A DNA stretch of 64,000 bases from Hymenobacter montanus (GTDB taxonomy: Bacteria; Bacteroidota; Bacteroidia; Cytophagales; Hymenobacteraceae). This document shows positions 33,563 to 42,454 of this stretch, one piece after another. The notes beneath the pieces are model-generated. The model was not told the DNA's origin and did not search any database. It worked only from the letters and a program-made list of their open reading frames with translations. Position 1 is the first letter of the stretch. Every line of letters begins with the position of its first letter. The stretch is taken from positions 62,001-126,000 of the forward strand of contig NZ_JACXAD010000002.1 in NCBI RefSeq assembly GCF_014699115.1, read 5' to 3'. A program made the translations under genes and the position numbers.

Positions 33563-34768
33563 TTACTTCAGCCGCACCAGCGTGGCCCCGAAGCCGAATT
33601 TCTCCTTGCGCGCATCCTCAAAGAACTTGATGTCTTTGTTCCGGCTCAGCTGGCGGTGAATTTCCTTGCGGAGCACCCCATTGCCCATGCCGTGGATGAA
33701 GACGATTTCGTGCATGTTCGTGGCCAGGGCGCGGCTCATCGCATCCTCAAAGGCATCGAGTTGCAGGCGCAGGATGGCCGTGTTGGACAGCGCTTCCGGG
33801 TTGTTGGGGCGCAGGGCTTCCAGGTGCAGGTCGAACTCGTGGGGTGGGGCCACCACCGCCCCGCCCGGGGCCGGTGCCGTGGCGGCGGCCGGTTTGGCCG
33901 GTGCATCGCCGCTGAGCTGAGCTTTCAGCGCTGCGGCGTCCACGCCAGTGGGCTTAGCCGGGGCGGACGTCGGGGCCGGCGTTTCCTGGGCCAGCTGCTC
34001 GGGGGCAATGGCAGCGGCGGCTTTCTCATCTAACTGAAAGAGGTAGGCCTCTTTTTGAATAACCGGGGCCGGGCGCTTGCTGGAATAGAACGTGCTGGCC
34101 TTGAACCCCTGGCGCCTGGTCAGCAGCTCGTACGCAGCATCGCCGTTCGGGCGGGAGGGCAGGAGCTGAAAGATAACGGCGGGCCAGGTCTCAAAGTCCT
34201 TCATGTGCAGGAAGGCGAGGGGCTTGGTGCTGGATTTTGGTCCGAGCTTGTCGGCAGCCAGGGCGCGGTAGGGGCGGGCGCTGGTTTCCTCGCCGTACGT
34301 GTAGAGCACCTCCGCCTCGGTGTTGTTGATGAGCGTGACGCCCAGCAGTTCCGGCGACTGGTGCACCAGGGCCAGGAACAGCCCCTTGGCCGCGGCGGCC
34401 GGCTTACCGGCGGGAGTGGCCCCGCCAAGCTTGGCGACCCCCGCGCCGCTGGAGGCTACTGCCGCCAGCGCCTCCTGCAGGGAGGGCGGGGCTGGTTTGG
34501 CGGCTCCGCCCACCGGAGCCGGGCGCTTACTCTTGTCTTTTTTGCTGGCGTTGGCATTTTTGCCGGGCACCTGACCGGGGCCGTAGTCGGGGGCGGCCCG
34601 GTCGAAGTTCTTGCCCTCGTCCTGCGCCACTACCACCACTTCCCGCCGCAAAACGGGAATGGTGAAATCATTGTCGATGGCCACTTCTACCAGCTCGCTG
34701 TCGAGCAGGCGGGTGACGATGCCTTCTTCGGTGCCGGTAAGCAGGCGTACTCTATCTCCTACGTTCAT
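33563..34768 (-). CDS. DUF2027 and Smr-domain protein
   Basis: A 401-residue cytosolic protein. An N-terminal DUF2027 region (NVGDRVRLLTGTEEGIVTR, about 2-20) forms a small beta barrel. A Lys/Pro/Ala-rich linker and a middle beta domain follow. The C-terminal Smr domain (about 320-401) has DLHLEAL and the nuclease-like HGMGNGVLRKEIHRQL. Smr domains bind or cut nucleic acids with branched or collided-ribosome substrates. This architecture is typical of Bacteroidota. Low-complexity Ala/Pro repeats (about 240-305) are likely disordered. Confidence 0.85.
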   Translation of the reverse strand: MNVGDRVRLLTGTEEGIVTRLLDSELVEVAIDNDFTIPVLRREVVVVAQDEGKNFDRAAPDYGPGQVPGKNANASKKDKSKRPAPVGGAAKPAPPSLQEALAAVASSGAGVAKLGGATPAGKPAAAAKGLFLALVHQSPELLGVTLINNTEAEVLYTYGEETSARPYRALAADKLGPKSSTKPLAFLHMKDFETWPAVIFQLLPSRPNGDAAYELLTRRQGFKASTFYSSKRPAPVIQKEAYLFQLDEKAAAAIAPEQLAQETPAPTSAPAKPTGVDAAALKAQLSGDAPAKPAAATAPAPGGAVVAPPHEFDLHLEALRPNNPEALSNTAILRLQLDAFEDAMSRALATNMHEIVFIHGMGNGVLRKEIHRQLSRNKDIKFFEDARKEKFGFGATLVRLK

Positions 34769-34862
34769 AAATCACAGATTTGACGAATTCTGATGGGTGG
34801 GAAAAGATGGTTAGTAGTCCATCCATTATCTTTTTTTACGAAGCTTTTGGGCTCCGAATTGG

Positions 34863-34870
34863 CAAAAGTA
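34863..34870 (-). promoter_or_regulatory. -7 box candidate for the DUF2027-Smr gene (TACTTTTG)
   Basis: A perfect TAnnTTTG on the minus strand lies about 95 bases upstream of the start codon. No matching -33 TTG was found. Confidence 0.4.
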
Positions 34871-35043
34871 CGTTTCGTAGCCAGCGCGGTTGACTTCCCT
34901 GGGTTACTTAAGCCCCCAAGCACAAATTCTGTTTCGTTCGAAGCGGCTTCCGAATAACTTTCAGCACTACCAGTCGGTAGCGCATCGCCGACGCACGCCA
35001 GCCCTACAATTTACCCTGCCTATATGGGTCTGACGACAGGATC

Positions 35044-36021
35044 TTAGAAGTAGAGCCCGTGAAAACCGAAGCCGGTACGTCCGTTGTATTCCAGCGCGGG
35101 GGCGGGCAGGTGGAAAATGCTGAGGGTGTAAAATACTTTTTTCAGCAAGGCGCTGCGGGTGGGAATGCGGCGCAAATCCACGTCCAGCGACAAGTAAAAC
35201 TGGCGGTAGGGCCGCAGCCCGGCCGCGGCGTTGGTGCCGTCGTCGTTGTACACCATGTCTTCGCCGCCGTAGCCCACGGCCGGTTGCAGCCAGCGGGGCC
35301 AGCGGTTGCCGGGCTTGAGAAAAGCGCCCACGTCGGTGCAGAGCCAGTACGTCTGCCCGTTGTAGTCTTTAAGCCAGCGTTCGGGCGCGGTCCGGCCCAG
35401 CACGTTGGGGCGCTGTTGTGCGTAATCGGTAAGGTGAAACGACCACTTGGGCATGATGCGCACGTCGTGCCAGGCCAGCTGCTGCACCAGCAGCGCCGTG
35501 GAGCCCAGAAAATTCGCCGCTAAGTCGGTAGCCGAAGCCCCGTAGTTTGGGTCCTGGCCATCGAGAAGCTCTATCGGGCTCTGGACGACGAAGCCCACGA
35601 AGGAACCATACCAGATGGCTTTTTGCTCGCTCAGGCCGGCCCAGCGCAGCATGTCGACGGCCCCGCGGCTCTCCTGAAACGCCCCCCAGAAATGGCCGCA
35701 CTTGTCGAGCTGCTGCCACTCGGGCAGATCATTGAACCAGTGCAGGGGTACCCGCTCGCCGGTGTACCAAGCCGTACTCAGGCCCGTATAGATGGCCCCG
35801 TAGCCCAGGGCCGAACCGCCCACCAGCCAGCGCAGACGGCGTTTTTGCTGCGCCGTAGAATCGGGCCGCAGCGCGGATCGGGCGCTGCGGTCCGTGGCCC
35901 GGTCGGGTTCGGTGGACGCTTGGGCTCGGCTGTTGAGGGGCGCGGCCAGAATAACTACCGCCGTTATCCTTGTTAAATTCCAGTGCCGCAGCAAAATAAA
36001 AAATCGGAAAACAGACTTCAT
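35044..36021 (-). CDS. DUF2279 protein, probable outer-membrane or envelope protein
   Basis: A 325-residue exported protein. It has a signal-like N-terminus (MKSVFRFFILLRHWNLTRI then VVILAAPLNSRAQA), a charged spacer, and the DUF2279 region with WFNDLPEWQQLDKCGHFWGAF (split: WFNDLPEWQQ and LDKCGHFWGAF), GLSEQKAIWYGS and DQPN-like ELLDGQDPNYGASATDL. Several glycine-rich hydrophobic helices suggest it sits in a membrane. The DUF2279 family is widespread in Bacteroidota but uncharacterised. The start at 36021 is chosen over an ATG seven codons upstream because it begins the signal peptide. Confidence 0.75.
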   Translation of the reverse strand: MKSVFRFFILLRHWNLTRITAVVILAAPLNSRAQASTEPDRATDRSARSALRPDSTAQQKRRLRWLVGGSALGYGAIYTGLSTAWYTGERVPLHWFNDLPEWQQLDKCGHFWGAFQESRGAVDMLRWAGLSEQKAIWYGSFVGFVVQSPIELLDGQDPNYGASATDLAANFLGSTALLVQQLAWHDVRIMPKWSFHLTDYAQQRPNVLGRTAPERWLKDYNGQTYWLCTDVGAFLKPGNRWPRWLQPAVGYGGEDMVYNDDGTNAAAGLRPYRQFYLSLDVDLRRIPTRSALLKKVFYTLSIFHLPAPALEYNGRTGFGFHGLYF

Positions 36022-36169
36022 GCGGGCCGAAATGGACGGCAAAGATACGCTGGACGGTGTGGGTTGAAGGAAGTAGTACTGTATATTGCAAGTCTATTGC
36101 CAGCCGAACGGCGTCCGTGACCGCTGACGCTGCTGCTCTTCTTCTCTCTTACTATCAACTCCTTATTCA

Positions 36170-38983
36170 ATGCAAAAATTTCGACGCTTAATCCTGGTAC
36201 TGCTGACGCTGCTAACTTGGACGGCCCAAGCGCAAGTAGTGACTACGCAGCCCGTTTTCTTCACCGAAAATACCCCCGTCACCATCACTTTTGACGCGCG
36301 GCTGGGCAATGCTGCCCTAAGGGATTTTACCGGCGACGTCTATATCTGGACCGGCACGGTGACTAACCTGAGTGCTACCAACACTACCTGGCGGTACGTG
36401 AAGAGCCCCGTATTTGGGCAGGCCGACCCGGCCGCGCTGATGACCCGCGACGGCGCCAATCCCAACCTGTACCGCATCACCTTCACCCCCCGGACGTTCT
36501 ACCCCGTGCCCGCCAACGAAACCATCCTGCGGTTGGGCATGATTTTCAAAAACGCCAATGGTTCTATCGTGGGCCGCGCGGCCGGCGGGGCCGACATCTT
36601 CGTGGATGTAGCCTCGGCTGGACTCGCGGCCCGGATTACCAACCCGGCTCCGAACGCGGACGGCAACCCGTTGTTCGTCAACCTCAACGACAATATTAAC
36701 GTCACGGGGGTGGGCTCGGTGGCGTCGACCCTCACGTTTCGCCTCAATGGGACGCAGGTGGCCCAGCAGGCCAATGTTACCACCCTCACTACTGCGGTAA
36801 CCATTGCTCAAGTCGGGCGTAACGTGGTGCGCTTCACCGCCGATAATGGCGTCATGAGTGCCTCCGACTCTCTCATCTTCGTGGTGCGCCCGGCGGTGGT
36901 TACGGCCCCTTTGCCAGCCGGCGCCAAGGATGGAATTACCTACCTCGCCGGGGGCACGTCGGTGATTCTGAACTTAACGGCGCCTAACAAGCAGTTTATC
37001 TACGTGCTGGGCGAGTTTAACAACTGGCAGACCGACAACGGCAGCTACATGAACCGCACGCCTGACGGCACCCGCTGGTGGGTGCAGATTAACGGCCTCA
37101 CCCCGGGCCGCGAGTACGCTTATCAGTACCTGGTTGATGGTACTCTACGCGTGGCAGACCCATATTCGGAAAAGATTCTGCAAGCCAATGACGATGCGTT
37201 CATCCCCAGCATTACCTACCCCAACTTAAAGCCTTACCCGGTGGGCAAGACTACCGGCAACGTGGCGGTGCTGCAAACCAACCAGACCCCATTCCAGTGG
37301 CAAACGACTGCTTTTACCCGGCCCAATCGCAGCGACATGGTGATTTATGAGTTGCACCTGCGCGACTTCGTGGCCCGCCACGACTACCAAACCCTGCGCG
37401 ACACGCTTAACTACCTGCAGCGCCTGGGCGTGAATACCATCGAGCTGATGCCCATTAACGAGTTCGAGGGCAACGAGAGCTGGGGCTACAACCCGTCTTT
37501 TTATTTCGCGCCCGACAAATACTACGGCACCAAGGACGAGCTGAAGCGCCTTATCGACGAGTGCCACCGGCGCGGCATCGCCGTGGTGCTCGACATGGTG
37601 CTCAACCACTCGTTCGGCCAGTCGCCCATGGTGCAGTTGTATTTCCAGAACGGCAAGCCCGCCCCCAACAGCCCTTGGTTTAACGTCGACGCTACCCACC
37701 CGTTCAACGTGGGCTACGACTTCAACCACGAAAGCGCGTTTACCAAATATTTCTCGAAGCGGGTCATGGAGTTCTGGCTGCGGGAATACCGCATCGACGG
37801 GTACCGGTTCGACTTGTCCAAGGGCTTCACCCAGCGTAATACTTCTGATGTAGGGGCCTGGAGCGCTTACGACCAGTCGCGCATCGACATTTGGAAGGAT
37901 TATTATGACTTCATGAAAACCGTTGATGCTAATGTGTACTGCATTTTAGAGCACTTCGCCGATAACGCGGAGGAAAAGGTCCTGGCTGACTACGGCATGA
38001 TGCTGTGGGGCAACCAGAACTACAACTACAACCAAGCTACCATGGGCTATGTGGATGGCTCGGACTTTAGCGGCGGCTACTACAGAGCGCGTAACTGGCT
38101 TAACCCCAACCTGGTGACTTACATGGAAAGCCACGATGAGGAGCGCCTCATGTATAAAAATCTCACCTTTGGCAACCAGACCAACCCCGTGTACAACGTG
38201 CGCGACCTCAACACGGCCCTGGCCCGCAACGAAGCCGCCGCCGCGTTCTTCTTCACCGTGCCGGGACCCAAAATGATTTGGCAGTTCGGCGAATTAGGCT
38301 ACGATATCAGCATCGAGCAGAATGGCCGGGTGGGTAACAAGCCCATTCTCTGGAACTACTACAACAACGTGAATCGCCGCAACCTCTACAACGTGTACCG
38401 CAACCTGATCAACCTGAAGAAGACGCAGCCCGTGTTCAGAACCGGTACGTATACGCAGCAGCTGAGCGGCCTCACCAAGTCTATACACCTCAGCGATCCG
38501 AGCCTGAATGTCACCATCATCGGTAATTTTGGCGTCACGGCGGCCACCATCAACCCGGCTTTCCAAAGCACCGGCAGGTGGTACAACTACTTGAGGGACC
38601 AAAGCATCATGGTAACTAACCCCAACGAGCTTATTTTGCTGCAACCCGGCGAGTATGCCGTGTACACCGACCGCCGGGTGGAGCGGGTCGTAGTATTAGG
38701 AGCCCGCGCCGGGCAGCAGGCCGCCAGCGCCTTGCACTTGCGCGTGGCCCCTAACCCTGCCCGCGGCACCGCCACCGTGGAGTACGAGTTGCCCGTTACC
38801 GGGTCCGTGCAGCTAACGGTGCGCAACGTATTGGGTCAAAGTGTGCTGGTGCTCCCCGCGGTGCGTGAAGCGCTCGGGATGCATACCCGCGAACTCCCGC
38901 TAAGCAAGCTCGCGCCCGGTGTGTACATCGTGCAGCTGCGAGCTGAGAACCAGCAGCAGAACCTCCGGCTGGTAGTAGAATAA
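36170..38983 (+). CDS. secreted GH13 alpha-amylase with T9SS sorting domain
   Basis: A 937-residue secreted glucan hydrolase. A signal peptide (LVLLTLLTWTAQAQ) is followed by an N-terminal beta domain (about 23-135) also found in the protein at 42455. Next come a CBM48-like domain (VLGEFNNWQTD, about 278) and the GH13 barrel: LDMVLNHSFG (about 472), GYRFDLSKGF with the nucleophile Asp (about 548), ILEHFADN with the acid Glu (about 594) and MESHDEERL (about 653). A C-terminal type A T9SS domain (about 855-937; VAPNPARGTATVEYE, LAPGVYIVQLRA) sends it to the cell surface. It fits the adjacent starch locus. Confidence 0.93.
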   Translation: MQKFRRLILVLLTLLTWTAQAQVVTTQPVFFTENTPVTITFDARLGNAALRDFTGDVYIWTGTVTNLSATNTTWRYVKSPVFGQADPAALMTRDGANPNLYRITFTPRTFYPVPANETILRLGMIFKNANGSIVGRAAGGADIFVDVASAGLAARITNPAPNADGNPLFVNLNDNINVTGVGSVASTLTFRLNGTQVAQQANVTTLTTAVTIAQVGRNVVRFTADNGVMSASDSLIFVVRPAVVTAPLPAGAKDGITYLAGGTSVILNLTAPNKQFIYVLGEFNNWQTDNGSYMNRTPDGTRWWVQINGLTPGREYAYQYLVDGTLRVADPYSEKILQANDDAFIPSITYPNLKPYPVGKTTGNVAVLQTNQTPFQWQTTAFTRPNRSDMVIYELHLRDFVARHDYQTLRDTLNYLQRLGVNTIELMPINEFEGNESWGYNPSFYFAPDKYYGTKDELKRLIDECHRRGIAVVLDMVLNHSFGQSPMVQLYFQNGKPAPNSPWFNVDATHPFNVGYDFNHESAFTKYFSKRVMEFWLREYRIDGYRFDLSKGFTQRNTSDVGAWSAYDQSRIDIWKDYYDFMKTVDANVYCILEHFADNAEEKVLADYGMMLWGNQNYNYNQATMGYVDGSDFSGGYYRARNWLNPNLVTYMESHDEERLMYKNLTFGNQTNPVYNVRDLNTALARNEAAAAFFFTVPGPKMIWQFGELGYDISIEQNGRVGNKPILWNYYNNVNRRNLYNVYRNLINLKKTQPVFRTGTYTQQLSGLTKSIHLSDPSLNVTIIGNFGVTAATINPAFQSTGRWYNYLRDQSIMVTNPNELILLQPGEYAVYTDRRVERVVVLGARAGQQAASALHLRVAPNPARGTATVEYELPVTGSVQLTVRNVLGQSVLVLPAVREALGMHTRELPLSKLAPGVYIVQLRAENQQQNLRLVVE

Positions 38984-38985
38984 AC

Positions 38986-39055
38986 AAGCCCGGAGGTAGC
39001 ACAAAAAGGCCCGCCTAATAATTTAGGCGGGCCTTTTTGTGCTACCTCCGGGCTT
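38986..39055. terminator. 33-bp perfect hairpin, nested two-way terminator
   Basis: Positions 38986-39018 pair perfectly with 39023-39055 around TAAT. An inner GC stem (GGCCCGCCTAA) is flanked by A5/T5, giving a normal terminator in both directions. An outer 15-bp stem (AAGCCCGGAGGTAGC) encloses it. It lies between the converging amylase and kinase genes. Confidence 0.9.
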
Positions 39056-39060
39056 TCGGA

Positions 39061-39906
39061 TTAGCCCTCCTCGTGGTATTTTACTAAGTCATCAATGGGT
39101 GACCGGATAATTTTGCCGACCTCCATGCCGTAGCTGCGGGCCACTTGCGTCAGTACGTCGCGGAAATTGTAGCCCACCGACCCCACGCAATTGAATGAAT
39201 ACTCCTGGAAGCGGGGGTAGTGCCGCACCAGGTTCTGGAAGAACGCCTCAAAGCCTTCCAAAACGATGGTGCGGCAGTAGCCAACGTTGTTATGATCGTA
39301 GGCGAACTTGGCAAAGCTGGCCAGGAAGCGGTTGGGGAGGGGTTGATTATAAAGCCGATCCAAGATGTCGTTGCGGGAGCCCAGCGAGTAGGTCTCGCGA
39401 AACACGTCCTGGAGCCCATCGGGCAGCAGCCCGCGCAGGTAGTCGCGCAGCAGCCGCTTGCCGAAGAACGACCCCGACCCTTCATCGCCCAGGAAATAAC
39501 CGAGCGAATCCACGTTGTAAGTGATTTTCGCGCCGTCGTACAGGCACGAGTTGGTACCGGTCCCCAGAATAGCGGCAAAGCCGGCCTGGCGCCCCAGCAG
39601 GGCGCGGGCCGCCGCCAATAAGTCTTCGGTTACGTGCGCCTTGGCCTGCGGAAACTGCTGGCGCAGGGCCGCCGCGATTATTTCCGCCTTCGACGCCGAG
39701 GACACGCCCGCCCCGTAAAAGTACACGTCGCTCACCTGCTCCCGCGGTAAGGTGGCGGGCAGGTTCTGGGCCAGCGACGCCGCGATGGCCTCGGTGTTCA
39801 TAAAGTCGGGGTTGTACCCTTCGGTGTTGAAGTACACGCGCTGGTGAGCATCGTCGAGCTGGCACCAGTTGCATTTCGTGGAGCCGCCGTCGGCAATTAG
39901 AATCAT
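39061..39906 (-). CDS. BadF/BadG-type sugar kinase (N-acetylglucosamine kinase-like)
   Basis: A 281-residue ASKHA-fold kinase. Phosphate-1 loop is ADGGSTKCNWC (5-15), with an Asn/Gly region around YFYGAGVSSASK (62-73), phosphate-2 AAILGTGTNSCLYDG (111-125) and GDEGSGSFFGKRLL (about 140-153), as in eukaryotic-type GlcNAc kinases. It probably phosphorylates an amino sugar or hexose taken up by the cell. Lying next to the amylase, it could feed sugars into glycolysis or cell-wall synthesis. Length fits the Bacteroidota form. Confidence 0.8.
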   Translation of the reverse strand: MILIADGGSTKCNWCQLDDAHQRVYFNTEGYNPDFMNTEAIAASLAQNLPATLPREQVSDVYFYGAGVSSASKAEIIAAALRQQFPQAKAHVTEDLLAAARALLGRQAGFAAILGTGTNSCLYDGAKITYNVDSLGYFLGDEGSGSFFGKRLLRDYLRGLLPDGLQDVFRETYSLGSRNDILDRLYNQPLPNRFLASFAKFAYDHNNVGYCRTIVLEGFEAFFQNLVRHYPRFQEYSFNCVGSVGYNFRDVLTQVARSYGMEVGKIIRSPIDDLVKYHEEG

Positions 39907-40088
39907 AAGGATAGGATTGGTTGAGAGTAAGGACGAAAGTAGTAAATAGCCGAGTAATCGGGCGCAGTGCTAAATGCTGATCCAGCGGAAAAATAATTTT
40001 CCGACAATCTGAATTTTACAGATTATAATGATGATTCTTAGAGAATTTTGGCTGATGGGGGTAATTTGCTCGCTTTTTCTGATACGGA

Positions 40089-40119
40089 TTTGCTGGTTCG
40101 GACAAAGTCACCATATTTG
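40089..40119 (+). promoter_or_regulatory. promoter candidate (TTTG, 19 bp, CATATTTG)
   Basis: A full -33 TTTG (40089-40092) is followed after 19 bases by CATATTTG (40112-40119), one mismatch from TAnnTTTG. The spacing equals the published Bacteroidota consensus. It lies 35 bases before the T9SS protein start. Confidence 0.55.
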
Positions 40120-40153
40120 TACTATTACATTCACCCATTCCCCTTTAGGTTAC

Positions 40154-41242
40154 ATGAAAAAACTACTTACTATAACAGCGCTTTCTCTACTGTCGGCCGC
40201 TGCCCTGAATGCTAATGCTCAGGTTACGCTCGACGGCCAGGTATTGCCCGCGGAAGGCTACGTTCAGCTTGGGATGTATTCTGGCCCCCACGGGTTTGGC
40301 GACCACGGTTTAGTGAAGCTCTACGTGCGCAATACGGCGACCAAGTATTACATCGCCCTGACCGGTGCGCTGGAGCAGAACGGGAATTCCTTTCAAATAT
40401 ACCTGAACCAGCCCCGCAAAACTGGGGTCGCAGCAAATACCACCTTGCCGGTGAGCAGCCTGACGGGTACTTCTTTTGAGATCAACGACCCCAAGATGGA
40501 CTTTGAGGTCGACTATGGCTTTGGGGTGAAAGGCGGTGCTACCGTCTCGGCTAGCAGCATTATCGACTATACCCGTGTCGCAGGTGGTTTGGCTACTGAC
40601 CAGGTCACTGGCGACCTGCCCATAACGGGTACGGCCCTCGCGGTTCCGGCCTCTACGACGGGCGGGTTGCAGTTAACCCGCATGGCATTTAAGAACGTGT
40701 TCTTTCTGGTGGGCCCGGTTCCTGCCACGCCACTACACACGGGGATAGAAGGCTGGGAGATCGAGCTTGACAAAGCCTCGATGAACATCCTGCCGGGTGA
40801 TGTATTGCAGCTCTTTGCTGTTCAGAGCAACCAGAAAGGTGATTACTATTCCACTGACGCTATTCCGGAAGTAACCGGCAATACCAGCAATTTAGGGGCT
40901 AGCCCCAACTTCGTAACCCTGCCCGGTACGCAGTTCGTGAGTACCACGGTAGTAACCAGTGTCCGGAATGCGCAGGATGCCGCTAAGCTAAACCTACAGG
41001 TAGCCCCCAACCCAATGAGCGATGCCGCTAAAATCCATTACACGGTAGCCGACCGCGCTTCGGATGTGGAGATTTCACTCAAAAATTTGCTCGGTCAGGA
41101 AGTTCGCCAATTCAACGTGGGCCGGCAGGCTGTAGGCCAGCACGAACTAAGCCTCGCAGGGGCTAAACTCGCCGCCGGTACTTATGTACTAAAAGTACAG
41201 GCCGGTAACTATATAGCTACTCAGAAGGTAGTGGTTGAGTAA
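40154..41242 (+). CDS. secreted protein with T9SS type A sorting domain
   Basis: A 362-residue exported protein: signal peptide MKKLLTITALSLLSAAALNA, then a beta-rich domain of about 240 residues without a family I can name. It contains QLGMYSGPHGFGDHGLVKLY and a lectin-like NSFQIYLNQPRK. The C-terminal sorting domain (about 285-362) has LNLQVAPNPMSDAAKIHY, LKNLLGQEVRQFNVG and LAAGTYVLKVQAG. It is likely released at or attached to the cell surface. A good promoter sits 35 bases upstream. By position it may be an accessory glucan-binding protein of the starch locus. Confidence 0.8.
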   Translation: MKKLLTITALSLLSAAALNANAQVTLDGQVLPAEGYVQLGMYSGPHGFGDHGLVKLYVRNTATKYYIALTGALEQNGNSFQIYLNQPRKTGVAANTTLPVSSLTGTSFEINDPKMDFEVDYGFGVKGGATVSASSIIDYTRVAGGLATDQVTGDLPITGTALAVPASTTGGLQLTRMAFKNVFFLVGPVPATPLHTGIEGWEIELDKASMNILPGDVLQLFAVQSNQKGDYYSTDAIPEVTGNTSNLGASPNFVTLPGTQFVSTTVVTSVRNAQDAAKLNLQVAPNPMSDAAKIHYTVADRASDVEISLKNLLGQEVRQFNVGRQAVGQHELSLAGAKLAAGTYVLKVQAGNYIATQKVVVE

Positions 41243-41249
41243 GTTATCT

Positions 41250-41305
41250 CGGGATTCCCAAGAAAAAAGGCCTGTATTTACAGGCCTTTTTTCTTGGGAA
41301 TCCCG
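41250..41305. terminator. 27-bp perfect hairpin, nested terminator
   Basis: Positions 41250-41276 pair with 41279-41305. The inner stem GGCCTGTA/TACAGGCC is flanked by A6/T6 runs, and an outer stem CGGGATTCCCAAG encloses it. It begins eight bases after the T9SS protein stop. Confidence 0.9.
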
Positions 41306-41611
41306 ACGAACTGTATGTGATAGCCGTAGCTGTGCTGTATTCCTAGAGGCGTAGCTAAACACTGAGCTACATTGCCCACGCCTTGTGAGTTGGTGCAAAT
41401 ATGACTGCTCAGATGTTGGGCAGTGCAGAATACAGTTTTTATACCGTTGGTGACAAAGTTGGTGTATTGGCTGCGGACAGTAAATCAGTCTCTTCTTGGA
41501 CTCTTTGACCTGATGGTGATGGAATAAATATACCGCTTAAATAATCTTGGTCCACCTCAATCCGCGACACGCCAAACCTATCTCTGGGTGCTACCGTCTG
41601 AAAAAAGTAAA

Positions 41612-42007
41612 ATGAGAGCTTTAAAACTTACGTTTGCGATAGTCATATTGTTCTTTATCAGCTCTTGCAATGTGAGCGAAGAAGACATTATAGGCATTTA
41701 CACGATGAAAGGCCTTAGTAATAATGTGGACACCCTCAGAATATTACCTGGTGGGAAGTACACGAGAGTGCTTTATTCAAAAATGGGCAAACGTCTATTA
41801 TTTCATAATTCTAATAAATGGAAATGTGCTGCAGATAGGATAATATTATATGAATATCTTATGGACGAAGATGAAAAACATATGCCCCAGGAAATTCTTG
41901 GTGTGGGCACAGTTGCGGCTTTTTTACCAATAAAGAGAAGGTTTAACAAAATAGTTATCTACTATCGAAATGGGGGTGACGATAGCTCTTATTATGAAAA
42001 AGAGTAG
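41612..42007 (+). CDS. hypothetical small lipoprotein, 131 aa
   Basis: SPII signal (LTFAIVILFFISSC, Cys about 18). The mature region begins NVSEEDIIGIYTMKG and continues with strand-forming segments (DTLRILPGGKYTRVLY; NKWKCAADRIILYEYL), like small lipocalin-type lipoproteins of Bacteroidota. AT-rich compared with the neighbouring genes. The start at 41612 begins the signal peptide; the frame is open a little further upstream. Function unknown. Confidence 0.6.
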   Translation: MRALKLTFAIVILFFISSCNVSEEDIIGIYTMKGLSNNVDTLRILPGGKYTRVLYSKMGKRLLFHNSNKWKCAADRIILYEYLMDEDEKHMPQEILGVGTVAAFLPIKRRFNKIVIYYRNGGDDSSYYEKE

Positions 42008-42030
42008 GTTACGGTTTTTCGATAAAATGA

Positions 42031-42180
42031 GATAGCGTAGGTGTAATTCAAAACTACGCGCTTGGGTTACCATTTAGGCTTTCCTCTTTTCTGGCGCTCG
42101 CCGCGCGGTACGACGAGTTAAGCGCCATTGATATCGATCAGAAGCCGGCTTTCTATGCCCTGGAAGTGAAGTTCGACTGA
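42031..42180 (+). pseudogene. C-terminal gene remnant (49 codons)
   Basis: A frame of 49 codons with no start codon runs from just after a TGA (42028-42030) to a TGA (42178-42180). The end reads like a real protein C-terminus: YALGLPFRLSSFLALAARYD, then ELSAIDIDQKPAFYALEVKFD. The closing strand resembles the last beta strand of an outer-membrane or beta-rich protein. GC-rich, unlike the small lipoprotein gene just upstream. Probably the tail of a lost gene. Confidence 0.4.
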
Positions 42181-42378
42181 TTGTAGCTGGTGTTAGGGCG
42201 TTCGGTGCTAGAACAGATCCTGGGCCAGCTAATAAGGAAAAAACGTTGTTTAGACCCAGTGCTGGGTTTGCGTTATGTTCCTACTAAGAGAACCCCATAC
42301 GGCCTTCTGTACGGGATGCTTAAAGTAATCCTGACGGTGCTACATTAGCTATGGATGGCTTTACGAGCCGTTATGCTT

Positions 42379-42435
42379 GCCTTAGGGCATAAAAAAACGC
42401 CGGATACCCTCCGGCGTTTTTTTATGCCCTAAGGC
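42379..42435. terminator. 26-bp perfect hairpin, nested two-way terminator
   Basis: Positions 42379-42404 pair with 42410-42435. The inner stem ACGCCGGA is flanked by A7/T7 runs, and the outer stem GCCTTAGGGCAT encloses it. It ends 19 bases before the stop of the minus-strand secreted protein of the Sus operon. Confidence 0.9.
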
Positions 42436-42454
42436 AACTAGTAAGCCAAACTGA

